This document shows positions 51,194-63,849 of a stretch of DNA of 64,000 bases, piece by piece. Each line of letters opens with the position of its first letter. Within the stretch, counting starts at the first letter, position 1. The DNA is taken from the NCBI RefSeq assembly GCF_018687715.1, contig NC_056764.1:2978501-3042500 (forward strand). The letters are read 5' to 3'. This stretch comes from Carya illinoinensis. Lineage: Eukaryota > Streptophyta > Magnoliopsida > Fagales > Juglandaceae. A program made the position numbers and the translations under genes. The notes beneath the pieces are model-generated. The model saw nothing but the letters and a program-made list of their open reading frames with translations, had not been told where the DNA came from and made no database searches.

Positions 51194-54100
51194 TCAAACT
51201 GAGATTCCATAATCACTTATTTTTGAGACCTGCTTCGTCAAAGCTTTCCTCTCTCGTTTTGCCTCAGATGCAAGATTAGAAACCTGCCAACCAAACAGTA
51301 CAGCATAAGCACGCAGAGAATAGTTACAGAGAAGCAATTATAACTCCTAGTTCTTTTACTTTTAAGTAGATTTAGAAGTTTTGGAGTTATAATTAGTTTT
51401 TTTGAGGCCATGGGATAGATGGGAAGAGTTTCTGTATGGTTAAAATGTATCCCACATAACGATTCATTGGAGAATTTAGTTTTAACTAGGATGTCTTACT
51501 TCATAATATTTGTTAGGAAATTTTAATGGAACACCCACTGTGATTTGACCTATTTTGATCTAGCACCTTGTGCTATTTTTTTAAGCAATAAACTGCATGT
51601 TCTATGCATTTATTAGAAATAGATAAAAGATATTTGCAGTTATAGAGTACTCAAGTGCCGCGCTCCTTTTTTAAAAAAGTGAGTAGATATGGAACTCACA
51701 TGAAAAAAATTAATTTTTTAATGATGGACCCCACTCTTTTTCAAAAGGAGTGTGCCGCTTGCATAATCCATCACTGTATGTAGTATTAATAAGTTTTTTA
51801 AAATATTTTTTTAGAAAATAATAAATATATCATTATAATTAAAAATTATTTTTATTTCTATTTATTAAAAAAATAACAGCCACTTGTGGTGCCACTACAG
51901 GTGGCGGCAGCCACCATGCATGGCTTAGTTTTTTAATTAAAAATTAAAAATCAGTTTTTAATTACAAAAATATATTTATTGTTTTCTAAAAAAACATTAT
52001 TTTCTAAAAAATAACTCACCATGTGGCACTCTATGATTGGTCCATGTGGTTTCAGTTAACAGTGATGGATGGAGGGTCCTATTTCTAATAAACATAGCAC
52101 AGGGGGTTGTTAAAAAAAAAACGCATAGGCTGCAAGATCAAAATAGGCCAAAGCAAGGAGGCGTCCCACCAAAGTTTCCTATTTGTTATCTTCCAAAAAT
52201 TTTAATTTGTAGAAGAGAGGAATGATGAAAGGTTCCTTTTTTGGGAAGTAATGGTGAAAGAATTCAATGAAAAACTTACCTGTGACCGGAACAAAGATGC
52301 TTCTCTTCTAGGAAGTTCTCCAAGAATATCTTTTAATCCTAACAAAGACAATGTGGAGACAACATAAGCAGACTGTTTCATCCACGGTTTTAACTTGCTA
52401 AATCTAACAATTTACAGTTCATATTTGCATACCTCCAGCTTGTCTTTCAATCTTATGAGCCGAGCGGATCACACCCTGAATCTGCTTTCCTGCTTGTCTG
52501 TAATGGAATAGGAAAGTTTCAACAGGACATAGCAATGAAACTTATGCGATGAAAAATGGGGTAAACTACATAAACTGCTATCCATTGAATCATTATAACT
52601 GCAAACCTGAGTTTTTTTATTCCACGTTTCAGTACCTCTTCTCCATCTACTGCCATCTTCTGAAAACAGTGATCATACACCATGAATTGCATCATTTGTA
52701 ATTGCATGGATTAGTTATGATCAACGACCAGTCAATAAAGCAAAATGCAAACAAATAACTCCAGATTTACTGTGAAATTTTTTTGTAAGGCATGAATTAG
52801 TCAGGGCCTTAAAGACTATCCCTGGAAACATATTTGGAGGGCAAAGGTGCCTAGCAAGGTTGCTTTTTCTCTTAGTTGGTGTCTCTTGGAAAAATATTAA
52901 CCACGGATAATTTGAGAAAAAGAGGTTTATTTGTGGTTGATTGGTGTTTTATTTATTTATATGTTTTTTATTTATGTTAAGGAACCTTTCCAAAGCAGAG
53001 TCCTTTGGACCCATCCATGCAAAGTAAATCCCAGTCCCTTGCACCACACCCTCGAAAGTTTCCCTACACAAAACAAGTTAAATCACTGGCTTTTCACCAG
53101 GGGGTGTGGCCCCAAATGATTGTTTGCACCCATGGGGTGTTGAACCTTGGACCTTGAAGAGAGTGATGCCCCAAGACAAAAGCCTTCACCACTTGGTGAA
53201 TCTGTTAACCATATTTTTCTTCACTGTGAGGAAGCGACAATATTGTGGAATGAGATCTTAGCAAGGGTAGGCATTGCTTAGGTGACATGGTGGATTTTTT
53301 GGTTTGCTACCAAGGTTCAGTGGAATGTAGAGGCAGTGCATCAGTGTGGAGGATGATTCCCTTGTGTTTGTTTCGGTGCTTATGACTAGAAAGAAATGTG
53401 AGGTGTTTTGAAGATTGTGAACATTCTATGGGGGAGTTTAGGGAGTTTTTCTTTAGCAATTTAAGTTTTTGGGTGAAGAATCTTGTAAGGGATGGGAATA
53501 TTTGTAATGTTTTATTTTATTACTGTTTTGCTTTAGCTTGTATTTAGGTGTACTCACTTGTATATATCCTGTGTACTTGGGCTATACCCATTTAATTGGA
53601 ATAAAGTTCTCATGTATACTCACCTATAAAAAAAAAACTCTCATATATACTCCATGTGTAATTGAGCTTTGCCCATTATTATGAATAAAATGTCTTGATT
53701 ATCGATTTAAAACAAAAAAAACAATTTACTTGGAATAAAATCCCTTATTAAATTAAAAAAAATAGAGCAAAATGCAATTTAAAAAAATAAATAAATAAAA
53801 CCCAATCGGGCATAGTTAACCATTGGAGTTTTGTACCTATTAATCTTACCTTATTATGTCAAGAGAGTACCCAACATCTATCTACTTTTTGGTTGGTTGC
53901 AACTAATGAATTCCAGCGAATATGCCTTGTTAAATGAGAATTTCCAGCTAACATATTCACATGAAGGTCAAACATTTCTGTGTTGAAAATCCACAAACCA
54001 AGAATAAGTAGTCTCCTCTCCCCCCGTAATTATTACTTTGTTAATTTTGCTTAATATGTGTTCCTTTAGCTCCCATATGGTATTCCAGATTCTTCTTTGC

Positions 54101-57100
54101 AACACAAAAGCTACCTGCTTCCTTCTATTCAGTTTTTTTAAGGCCTACATGAACAACAAATTATATCAACCAAAGAAAAAAAAAAAAGAGGAAATGTCCA
54201 AATTGGCTAATTCTATTGACTATTCTTTATGAATACCTAATACCACAATCAGCTCTTCATCTTTGGTTTGAAATGGCTTCTACAATTTTTCTTTTTTCTT
54301 TTTTTTTTTTTAATAAGTAAAATGCCTTCTACAATTTTAAAGAATACTTATTGGTGTTTAAATCATTCACATGCCTCTTCTCCAAATGATTCACCAAGTG
54401 TACGCTAGGGGAACATTCTCTGCAAAACTCCTCCCCTTCCATAGTTGTCTGAGATAATAGCCATTATGGAGCCATGATAAGACTGTTTATTCTGCTCATA
54501 AATTCCTAAAATACAGAATAGAGGAGCACCCTACAAAGTGTTTTGAAGACGGATTGTCTTAATTTAAGTTTGTTTTTGGACTAGATCAGCTTAATTTAAA
54601 CGGAGTCATTACCAACCTCTGCTTAAATAATCAAAAATGAAACCTCAAATGCGTTCAGATCTTGAAGATAGGTTTCTTGATTATTTTTTGTTTTTGGAGG
54701 CTCTACCAGTGAACACGCCCAGCATTGACTAGACTAGATATTCATGTCTTAAACCGATGATGCTTCTATTTGGCAGACATAGCTTAACTGCCATCCATTG
54801 GTTTTTTTTTTTTTTTTAACAGGTAAAATAAAATTCTATTGAATCAACTGAATAGGCGTAGCCCAAGTACACAGGATGTATGCGAGAGGAAATTCTCAAG
54901 GTCTTCAGTAATCCTTACAATGCGTTAAAGCTTTGCTCATTTCTTTCTCTCAATATGCACTACATCAAACAAACCGGCATCAAAGTCTTAATGTCATTTT
55001 TTTCCTATCTGTGCAGATGATGCTTATATAAAATCCTCCAAACTCTTCGTTATGTGGGTTTAAACCTTTGAGCCTCTGTTTGCTCTCTATCTCTAGTCTG
55101 TGTTGGGTGGTTTGGGCATCGGCAGATACCTATTAAAATGTTGAAGGTTTAAGATGCTCAATGCTTATATGGATGCAATTTTCCAGGCATTCAAACCGTA
55201 TCTGGTCAAACTTTAGAATGGGCCAAGCCCATCGTACTTTTGGGATTTCCATGCTATAACTAAAAGGATGTGAAAAAGCTTGTGTCTACAAAACTCTATA
55301 TAATTGGAGACTTGTAAATATGTTAAAACGTTCTGCTTAGCATAGGGCAGTTGTGTGAAGTTGTTTGGTACTCCCAGCAATATCCTTTTACAAAAGCATG
55401 GCCCTTCCTTCTCGGCATAAATTATCTCATCAATGCAGTTACAAAATGCACACACCAGGCTAGTCTTGTCTTTAAAGGGTGGCAGAGAGAGTATGACCTA
55501 AAAACTAGTAGATGCATGACATAACACAAAATATTCAATTCTTATCAATTCATATTCAAACATTTTTAATATTAAATTTCTCATATCAGTAAGGAGTGAC
55601 AAGAAATCAAACGGTTACCTCCAATGTTTCACTTTCAGCTTTCAGACTATCAATTGATTTCTGCAACTCCTTTACTCGAGTATCAGCTCTGGAAAGTATG
55701 GCCTGCACCCAAAAATGAAGGCAGAGGTAAATCTCCAAACAGCATACACAATAGGTTAACTTATAGGGCAATAACTTAATGTTCTCAATAACAAATGCCA
55801 AGGATTGATGGGAATACAGTTGTAGCAAGTGAGTTCTTCTTGCCTTCTACCGGAGAGGGGGTAGCCAATCTTGGAAACTTGGAATATTGATTTGAGAGCT
55901 TAAAAGAAAATGAAAATTTTGAGCTTCATTTTTTTAAGAGACATTGAGATTCCCACATGAGATTTCATCTCCCTGGAGACGTATTTGGGCTAAAGTTACC
56001 AGAAAAGTTGCTTTCTTTTTTTGCACTATGGATAATTTGATCGAGAGGATTAAGATTTTTGTGAAAAAGTATTATGAATGTAAACTAGTAAAGAATCAAT
56101 TGATCATTTATTGAAATATCGCTGACCAAACATTGGACAAATCGACAGTAGACAGTAAGCAGTAATACAGGTTATATAAAAAGTTTTTTTGATAAGTAGT
56201 AATACAGGTTATATAAAAAGTTATGCCATGTGAGTTGAGTCATGACCATAAAATATAATAGCATTGTGAATGCTGAAGCCACTGTATGAAAAATTCATTT
56301 TCATGGTAAACACCCTTATTACATATTTTATATTTACACATGAATTGGAAATAAGCATTCACTTTCGCAATATTTGTGATTCCAACTGGACAACTGAGAT
56401 GTGCTGGTAGCCACAGCTGTGCTTACCTCTTGACTCAGAAAAAGGCGCATAGCCTTATAGCGTGCTCTATAGTACAAAGAATGCCATGGCCCTGCAGGAA
56501 ATTGGCCGATAACCATTAGATCACATTCAGTACAATGTTTAAACCCTTCAGAATGGATCTAACTCTAATGTGCCTGTCAGTATATTTAGCATTGGAATTT
56601 GGGTGCAATTAAAGACTTTCTTCGTGAATGTTCTTGGGCAAACCGAAGTTGAAATAATTGTGGGAAAACTCAGAAATTTCATGTCCATCTACAGGAGGGA
56701 AATCTGAAATATCTGACAGATTAATTGTCTTAGCTACTGAAATATGGACGACATCTAAACAAAAAAGAATAAAATGGTCTGTAGAACTTTGAACCGTACT
56801 TTGCAGTACGATTAAACCCAAGCCAACCCCACTCGTAATAACAGGATGTGAAGCTGCAATGACAACACCCTCTGCATAAACATAGCGAAAATAGACGCCA
56901 TCAAATACTAAAAACGTAATATAATGAGAGTGATGGTTGTATGGAACAATCACCACAAAAGACTGAAATAAATACAAACCTTTAATCTTTCCAAAAAACA
57001 CTTCCTCGTAAGAAGCATACTCAGACTTCAGATCTTGCAAAGAACCCTACACCCAGATTTTCAGCTGCTATAACGTCTACATCTTTATAATACATGAAAA

Positions 57101-57893
57101 CGTTAACTACTACTAATTTGCTATGTAATCTCTTGTTTTCGCCTAATACTTTGTTTGCTTGCGGATGGTACCAGGATCTTCTTCTCCTTTTTCTTTTTTT
57201 CTTTTTTTTTTTTTTTTGTTATATTTGATCTGAACTCAAAATAATTGGAAAATAAATCAATCCATGACACATAATACATTTTTGATAATTGATAAACACA
57301 AATTTTCTATTATTAGAATTGAAGAACACGTGAAACTAATCAATAATTTTGTTCTTTTTACTTTATCTCGAAATTTAGGATATTTAGGAATTAGATTGTC
57401 ACAAATTTCTAGAACATATACACATACTTCTGTCCCACGACTTACGTTTTTGCCAAGAGGTGGAAAATCTAGACATTAGCTTTTTCATAAGTAACATGTT
57501 TCAGTGTTCCGTGGTCCAACTTAGCCCGAATCGTAAAAACCGCAACTTTGCTATTATTTTTTTTTTTTTTCTATTTTCCTTTATTTTCTCCCCAACCAAC
57601 CAGAGGAAAAGAGGAGATGATGAGTTGAGGAAATTTACGATGGTCTGGTGTAAATGGGCGGAGGAAGTGGACCGGATTTCGGAGAGACGGGACTTGGAGG
57701 CTTCCACAGCGGAATCGATGGCCTCTTCGACGGCCTTCTGGTAGAGCTGGGCTTGTTGGACTGCGTGTTCGACCCACGGCATCGTTTCACCTAGGTTTTT
57801 CGTGATGGTGCTGCCTATAGAGTAGTCGCTAGATGGTGGGGTTGGCATGGCTTCCGATGATTCCGCAACCGTCGCTAGTGTTTGGGAGTTCAT
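51194..57893 (-). CDS. RHIP1: RGS1-HXK1-interacting protein 1-like (RHIP1)
   Basis: Nine exons on the minus strand: 57893-57639, 57046-56980, 56871-56800, 56491-56427, 55702-55619, 52659-52607, 52497-52433, 52338-52280, 51283-51194. All are GT-AG; total 810 bp, 269 aa. From memory, the blocks ETMPWVEHAVQQAQL, SAHLHQTI, LQDLKSEYASYEE, SHPVITSGVGLGL, RADTRVKELQKSIDSLKAES and EAKRERKALTKQVSKISDYGISV match Arabidopsis RHIP1 (At4g26410), reported to bridge the G-protein regulator RGS1 and the glucose sensor hexokinase 1. A hydrophobic stretch at about 116-131 is a likely membrane segment; 154-198 is a predicted coiled coil. Intron 5, between exons at 55.6 and 52.7 kb, carries LINE and SINE remnants. 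Residue numbers and the alignment are by eye. Confidence 0.93.
52790..53640 (+). pseudogene. L1 LINE 3' remnant in an RHIP1 intron, split by a SINE
   Basis: The left part encodes YPWKHIWRAKVPSKVAFSLSW, the start of the zf-RVT domain, and NLRKRGLFVVDW. The right part resumes with ESVNHIFLHCEEATILWNEI and AFQWNVEA-like sequence, then decays, and ends with the LINE tail CTGTGTACTTGGGCTATACC and a poly(A) at about 53630. The segment between (about 52977-53196) is a minus-strand SINE. Frameshifts and stops make it non-functional. Confidence 0.8.
52977..53196 (-). mobile_element. tRNA-derived SINE (second copy)
   Basis: On the minus strand it starts CACCAAGTGGTGAAGGCTTT, carries a B-box-like AGGTTCAACACC and shares GTGCAAACAATCATTTGGGG and GAAAAGCCAGTGATTTAAC with the SINE of CCT1 intron 13. 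This copy lacks the nested MITE, so it gives the uninterrupted structure. It lies in the L1 remnant; the target duplication is not clear. Confidence 0.8.
54271..54338 (-). mobile_element. tiny LINE-tail insertion, 19-bp target duplication
   Basis: A 30-bp T-rich insert ending AATAAGTA (54290-54319) lies between AAATGGCTTCTACAATTTT and AAATGCCTTCTACAATTTT (54271-54289; 54320-54338; one difference). In an RHIP1 intron. Confidence 0.75.
54801..54897 (-). mobile_element. 5'-truncated L1 LINE in an RHIP1 intron
   Basis: A T-run (54801-54817) is followed by sequence that reads on the minus strand CATCCTGTGTACTTGGGCTA, then AATAGAATTTTATTTTACCT and an A-run. This is the same LINE 3' end as in CCT1 introns 2, 4 and 6. 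The left edge of the element and its target duplication are not resolved. Confidence 0.75.
56161..56222 (-). mobile_element. 12-bp LINE-tail insertion with perfect 25-bp target duplication
   Basis: Two identical 25-bp copies (56161-56185 and 56198-56222, starting AGTAATACAGGTTATATAAA) bracket just TTTTTGATAAGT. The reverse complement, ACTTATCAAAAA, is the last bases of the LINE family plus a short A-tail. In an RHIP1 intron. Confidence 0.8.
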
Positions 57894-59086
57894 CGATCTT
57901 CAGTATCACCCTCTCTCTCTGAATCTGGGCTCGGAAGACCCTAACGATCTGTTGTTGTAACTGGCCGAATAGTACCTACTACCCGACTCGCCCTTTTTCG
58001 TTTGTATTTTTTCACAAATTTATTAGATGTCGCGTATTTTACCGAATTGAGTAATGTTATACATTCTCCTCGTATTTTATCTCATTATATAAGATTTATG
58101 ATAATAGATGATATATAATTATCTAATAAATAATCATTTAATAATAATAAATATATCACATTAATTTTTTAAAAAAATTAAATTCATACTTTTTTTCTTA
58201 ATTCATCTTTAAGATTCATCACATTACATTTGATTTTATTTTTTATTTCTCATAATCAATATATTTTTTTACAACAAAATTTTACAAATATTTTGATAAT
58301 CATTTTTTTTTTTTTGTGAAATGGGATTTTAGACTTATTCTTAATACAACTTGATATTTCTACACTTACAAACACATTTAAGATTAAGTCATATATCTTA
58401 TATAGTGAGATAAAAATATTGTGTATAGAGTTTTCTAATCTAGTTGACCTCATCATTTTGTCCCTCAAATTTTAATTTTTTTTTCTTAATGATTAAGGAA
58501 TAAATTATTAGTAAAGTTATATATATTTTAAAATATTTAAAAAATATTTGAAATAAAAATTAAAAAAAAAATGTAGTTATAATGTAGGCTTGGGTTTGGT
58601 GCTGCATGTAGAGAATGTACAAGCTTTCGATTATGACGTTGCTTTTATGAGTAAATTGCAATGGAGACCCGTGGGTGGAGAATGATGGTGATGCGTTGGA
58701 GTTTATCAGGTGCTGACATCAGTTTGTAAGCAATCAACCTTCTCTGGCTACGAAAAAGAAGCTCAGAGGAGGGAAAAGTTCAGATGAAGTTTTGCTGAAG
58801 TTTTGCTGTGGCTATTATATGTGTCCAAAATCATGGATCCAATGGTCGAGACCAGAGAACATAAATCGTCAAGGCTGTAAACAATCGTCTATGGTGGCGA
58901 GCATAGACCCTCTCAACCAAAAACTTAAAAGACCAGAGTCCATGAGAGAAAAATATGAGATGAAAAAAAAATAAAAAATAAAAATAACAAAAAATAAGAT
59001 AAGAGGGGGAGAAGGCACGGGAAGAATAAGAAGAAATAAATAAATGAATGGGAGATGGGAGGGTAGTGTTGCGGAGGAAATGCACA
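57894..59086. other. RHIP1 promoter side and AT-rich intergenic DNA
   Basis: About 57894-58010 should hold the RHIP1 5' leader and core promoter, with a short CT run near 57910. Farther out the DNA is AT-rich. The frames at 58792-59090 are low-complexity or out of context and show no domain. Confidence 0.5.
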
Positions 59087-59413
59087 GCATTTAGGATTTT
59101 AATATTTTAGGGCTTTATGTATAGTTATGTTAAATATAATTATTTTTACGTATATTTTATGTATACCATTAATTAGATTGGTCAAAATAATTATTTTATA
59201 CTAAAATTGTGATGTAACTAATCATATTAATATAGTGCATAAATAATACTTTGCATTTAGGATTTTAATATTTTAGGGCTTTATGTATAATTATGTTAAA
59301 TATAATTATTTTTACGTATTTTTTATATATACCATTAATTAGATTGGTCAAAATAATTATTTTATACTAAAATTGTGATGTAACTAATCATATTAATATA
59401 GTGCATAAATAAT
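59087..59413. repeat. tandem duplication, 166-bp unit
   Basis: Two copies start GCATTTAGGATTTTAATATT (59087 and 59253) and are nearly identical through ATATAGTGCATAAATAATAC. AT-rich and non-coding. Confidence 0.9.
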
Positions 59414-60009
59414 ACATAAAAGTGACTGCATATATAATTTTTGATATAGACAAACAGCCGGGTAGATATCCGGACAAGTGGACTTCTTATCCATGTCTTA
59501 TTTTATTTGAAGAAAGGATAATGATATATTTACTATTTCTTATTATCTATTTACTATTTTCTTTATTTTTACTTAATAGTTATAAAAGTATATTCGTGAA
59601 ATATATTTTAAAATTTTTTTGTAATGATAAATAACATTAAAATAATACTTAAAATAAAATAATAAAAAAATTTAAAAATTTAAAATACACTATAAAATAA
59701 TATATAAATAATAAAAAATAGGAAATAGTAACCTTATCATTATTTTTTAATCAAAACTAAAGTTAATGACAGATGATTTGATACCTTGGATGAAGGATGT
59801 GATGCATGGACGGTGAACAGTGCAGGCAACCGACACTCTTAGTAGAATAACCAAAACCAAAGTTAAATTTTAGTTAATAAGATATGAATTTGCCTTTATC
59901 TATTCTATTCACATCTAATTTTCACATTAGATCATTTATTTATTATTTATATAATAATAATATAATACTAATTTAATTTAATTATATTTTCTCATTCTAC
60001 TGATTATAT

Positions 60010-60060
60010 ATTAATTAATAATAATATTTTTTGATAAGTCAATTAATTAATAATAATATT
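60010..60060 (-). mobile_element. 13-bp LINE-tail insertion with 19-bp target duplication
   Basis: ATTAATTAATAATAATATT occurs at 60010-60028 and 60042-60060; between them is TTTTGATAAGTCA. The AT-rich duplication could be a repeat by chance, but the insert matches the ACTTATCAAAA tail found elsewhere. Confidence 0.65.
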
Positions 60061-60231
60061 ATATCATTGAAAAAACTTACAGTACCAAACCCAAGGCTAC
60101 ATTATAACAACTTTTTTTTTTTTTCTGGGTTCTAAGCAAGATACTTTCATTACAAAATCAAAACAAAGTTTAGAAATACATAGTTTTATATAACTATATT
60201 ATATAAAACTATGCATCACTCTTCCCAAATC

Positions 60232-60282
60232 AAGTATATCTTCTATTCCATCAAAAAAAAAAAAAAAAAAGTATATCTTCTA
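60232..60282 (+). mobile_element. short poly(A) insertion with 14-bp target duplication
   Basis: AAGTATATCTTCTA at 60232-60245 and 60269-60282 flank TTCCATC followed by sixteen A. It is a plus-strand retroinsertion with a different terminal sequence from the ACTTATC group. Confidence 0.65.
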
Positions 60283-63200
60283 CCAAAGACGTGTGAAACT
60301 AAAATAATAATAAAATATTATTAATTTGTTAAATTTTTTCTAATTTTTTTTTAATTTTTGTTTTAATTTTAATTTTATAAATTAAGAGCTAGAGGGAAAT
60401 CCTAATGTTCTACCGTAGAAAGAACACATAACGTACACAAGAAAATAATTTTTTTTTGTTATGTTACAGTGATTATCAAATTTGATTTAAATAATTAATT
60501 TACTATAGGAAAAAGTAATCCCCTTTTACATTTTCATAATCCAAACAGAACACAAGGCCTGTTTGGATTACAAGACAATCTCATATTGTCTCGTTCTATA
60601 TCATTGCAATATCCAAATATTATAATTATAAATATTTTTTAATTTTAAATCTTTATATTTTTCATTCAATCATTATAATTTTTCAAAATTTCAAACAAAA
60701 TATAAAAAATAATTCAACTTTTTCAAATTTCAAAATAAAAATTATATTATAATAATATTTTACTTTATAATATTTTTATTCAACTTTTTATATTTACTTT
60801 CTTAAAAGTCTATAAAACATGTTAACTCAAACAATTTTATTACTATTTATAAATTCATCATCTCATATGTCATATCAACATCTAGACAATATATGAATGT
60901 ATGTGAATAGTAGTAAAATTGTTTGAATTAAAATATTTATTGAGTTTTAAAAAATGTGAAAGAAAAAATTGAATAAAAATATTATAAAGTTAAAAATTAT
61001 TTTCATATTATTTTTAGTTTGAAATTTGAAAAAAATTGTATTATTATTTTTGTTTTGTTTTGTTTTAAAGTTCAAGAAAAATGTATTGGGTTTTGTATTT
61101 AGATAATTATTAAATGAAAGTTGAATATTTGAAATTCAAAAATATTTTAAATTTGAGTGATATTTGGAATCAAATATATAATAATATATGAGAATAATTG
61201 GGAATACCTTGTTACATAAACAAGGCATTACATTAATGCATTTGTTTTGGTTATATCATTGTTTAAATGATGGCATTTGTGGTTTCATCTTGGTGTTCTT
61301 CTATGTCTCACTCTACCTCATTTGCTTTTGTGATTGAAAATCAAAACTTTAAAAATTTCTCAAAGTTTTTAAAGTTTTAGAGGTTTTACAAAAACAAGTA
61401 CACATTTTGATCTATCAGTTTTTATCTCAAAATATCTCAAGTGTTTTCTCAAGTTTTCATATTCCCAAATCTCACATTATTTCAATACTGTTCCCTCTAA
61501 TAATATTTTTTAAATAAACAGTATATTGACATAAATACACACTATAAAAAGGTAAAAGTTGTACCAAACGTGCAACAAAATATTTGATTAAAAGAAAAAA
61601 TATTTACACATAAGGTAAATAAATAAAAGAAGTAGCAAAAATAAAAATAAAAATAAAAATTTGCACCATTGATAAATAAATAAATAAATGAAGCATCAAA
61701 TAAATAAACAAAATAAATTTATCAATTGGTATAAAAAAAAGAAGTCAAAATGTGGAAAACATGAAAGTGGTGACAACTTTCATGTTATAAAATGGCACCA
61801 TGGCCCACGGTTAAACAAATGAAAAGATAATGCTAGAGACACCGCTAGGCTTAAGAAAACTTTTTTTTTTTCAAATAATTTTTTAATACTTTTAAATATA
61901 TAAAAAATGTACAATAATATTAAATAATTTTTTCTTAATTATTAAGAAAAAGGAAAAAAAAAAGGCCAGTGGTGGTCCATAGCGGGAGTCACCAACGGTG
62001 ACCTAAGCATTTGTCCAAATAAAATATTATAAAAAGTATTACAAATACTTGTGGGTCCCATCATATTATTAACTATAACAAAATCAAACTAATATCATCT
62101 TAGCTCTATAAATAAATACATATTTTTATCTAATCTTATCTGATCTCATTTCAGCATATCTCAAAATATTTCGTTTTATCTTATCTCATATATGAAAACA
62201 AACGAAGTATCTCAATCTTTAATTCGAGTTGATGAAATGTGGGCTAATCTCCAGACAAACTACCAGCATATAACAAAATTGAATAACAGGAATGATGCCC
62301 TACATATTGGTGATGAGGGCAACGGATGACCCCTACTCAACTTACCCCTTCCCTTGTTTCCCACATGAGCGGGGGTGGAGCCTCATCGCTAGCATAAGTT
62401 GGGTAGCAAGTCTAGCTAAGAGATCAATTTTGTAATGATAATCAAAGCTTGAAAAATCGGAATCAGCTAGGGACTGATTAAATGAATCACTCTCGTGATA
62501 ATTTTGAATCTATTATTAATGTTAATTAATAAAAATTAAAAACAAAGCCTAAAAAATTGAAATCAAGTAGGGATTGATTCATCAGACGATTCAACAAATT
62601 AAATTAGGTAACTTATGACAATTTTGAATTGGTTATTTTAATGTTAATAAAGAATATTAAAAATCATATAGAATACAATTCAAACATTTAATATCATATA
62701 TAAAATAGTATAAAATATAAATTCATTGACAAGTTTTAATAAAAATATGATATGAGTCTATATAATTTTAATAAATATGTAATTTATATATTCAACCTCA
62801 ACTATCGATATTCTTTTACGTCATATACGAAGAATGCAAGGACCATTAAGTTAATATAAGCACATGAAAATTGTAATATTTTATCCACAATCACAATTTT
62901 CATACAAAACACTATTTTTTCTCTTAATCTGTTTGTTTAACTAAAAATATATATATGTTTTATCTTTAAATTTTGTTGTGACTCTTATTTAATAGAATAA
63001 AAGATACTTAATATATATTCAATTCGATTAGAATCGATTGATTGGGCGGTTCAATGAATGATTTAAAAAGTTATTTAGAATTGATTTAATTTTAATCAAT
63101 TTAATTTAAATTAACTGAATTGACTTAGATCAAATTATTTTTTTCGAGCCTTCATGAAAATAAGGTTGGGTTTGCTAATTATTTATATCTCACGTTTCTT

Positions 63201-63849
63201 AAAAATAAATTTGCTAATAGTTAATTTCTTATGTTTACTAAAGTTGTTAAGGAGATGTTTGGAGAATGAGATATGATAAGAAATTTGTGAATAGTAATAA
63301 AAAAATTTAAATTATAATATTTTATAGGATTTTGAGAAATTAGAAAGAAAAAATTGAATAAAAATATTATAAAGTTAAAATATTATTAGAATATAATTTT
63401 TATTTTACAATTTGTAGGTTTGAAAAAATTATATTAATTAGATGCAAAGTTAAAGATTTTAAATGAAAAAAATATTTGTTTTAGATAATATTTAGAAAAA
63501 TAAAAAAATAAAACGAGATGAATTAAAAAAAATTAAATCATTCCATCTTTAAAAAAGTCCACTTCTTCGTTAATAACTAATGTCAGCGTCAATTTGCAGA
63601 GAATTTTTGTAAAAGATGAAAAAGTTAGGAATCTCAGAGTTTTCACTTTATTTTATTTATTTAACTTAATGATTAAGAAATTATTATTTAATAATATTAT
63701 GAATTATTTTTAAAATATATTAAAAAAAAAAAAAAAAGTCCTAACCAGAGCTCCGTGCGGAATCCCAGGTGTAGACCCACCCTTTGTAAAAATCGCGTGT
63801 AGTTTTGTAATATTTATATTTAAAAATATACTAAAGATCGACACGTATC

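Larger units (their letters stand above)
59414..63849. other. AT-rich intergenic DNA, no gene seen
   Basis: Low-complexity AT-rich sequence with A/T runs and MITE-like fragments that start GGCCTGTTTGGATTAC (about 60556) or GGAGATGTTTGGAG (about 63251), whose partners I could not identify. It holds two tiny LINE-tail insertions (60010-60060 and 60232-60282) and a palindrome at 60179-60213. Reading frames are short. Confidence 0.55.

Noticed and set aside
60556..61230. MITE starting GGCCTGTTTGGATTAC
   Set aside because: The start looks typical but no matching inverted right end or target duplication could be found.
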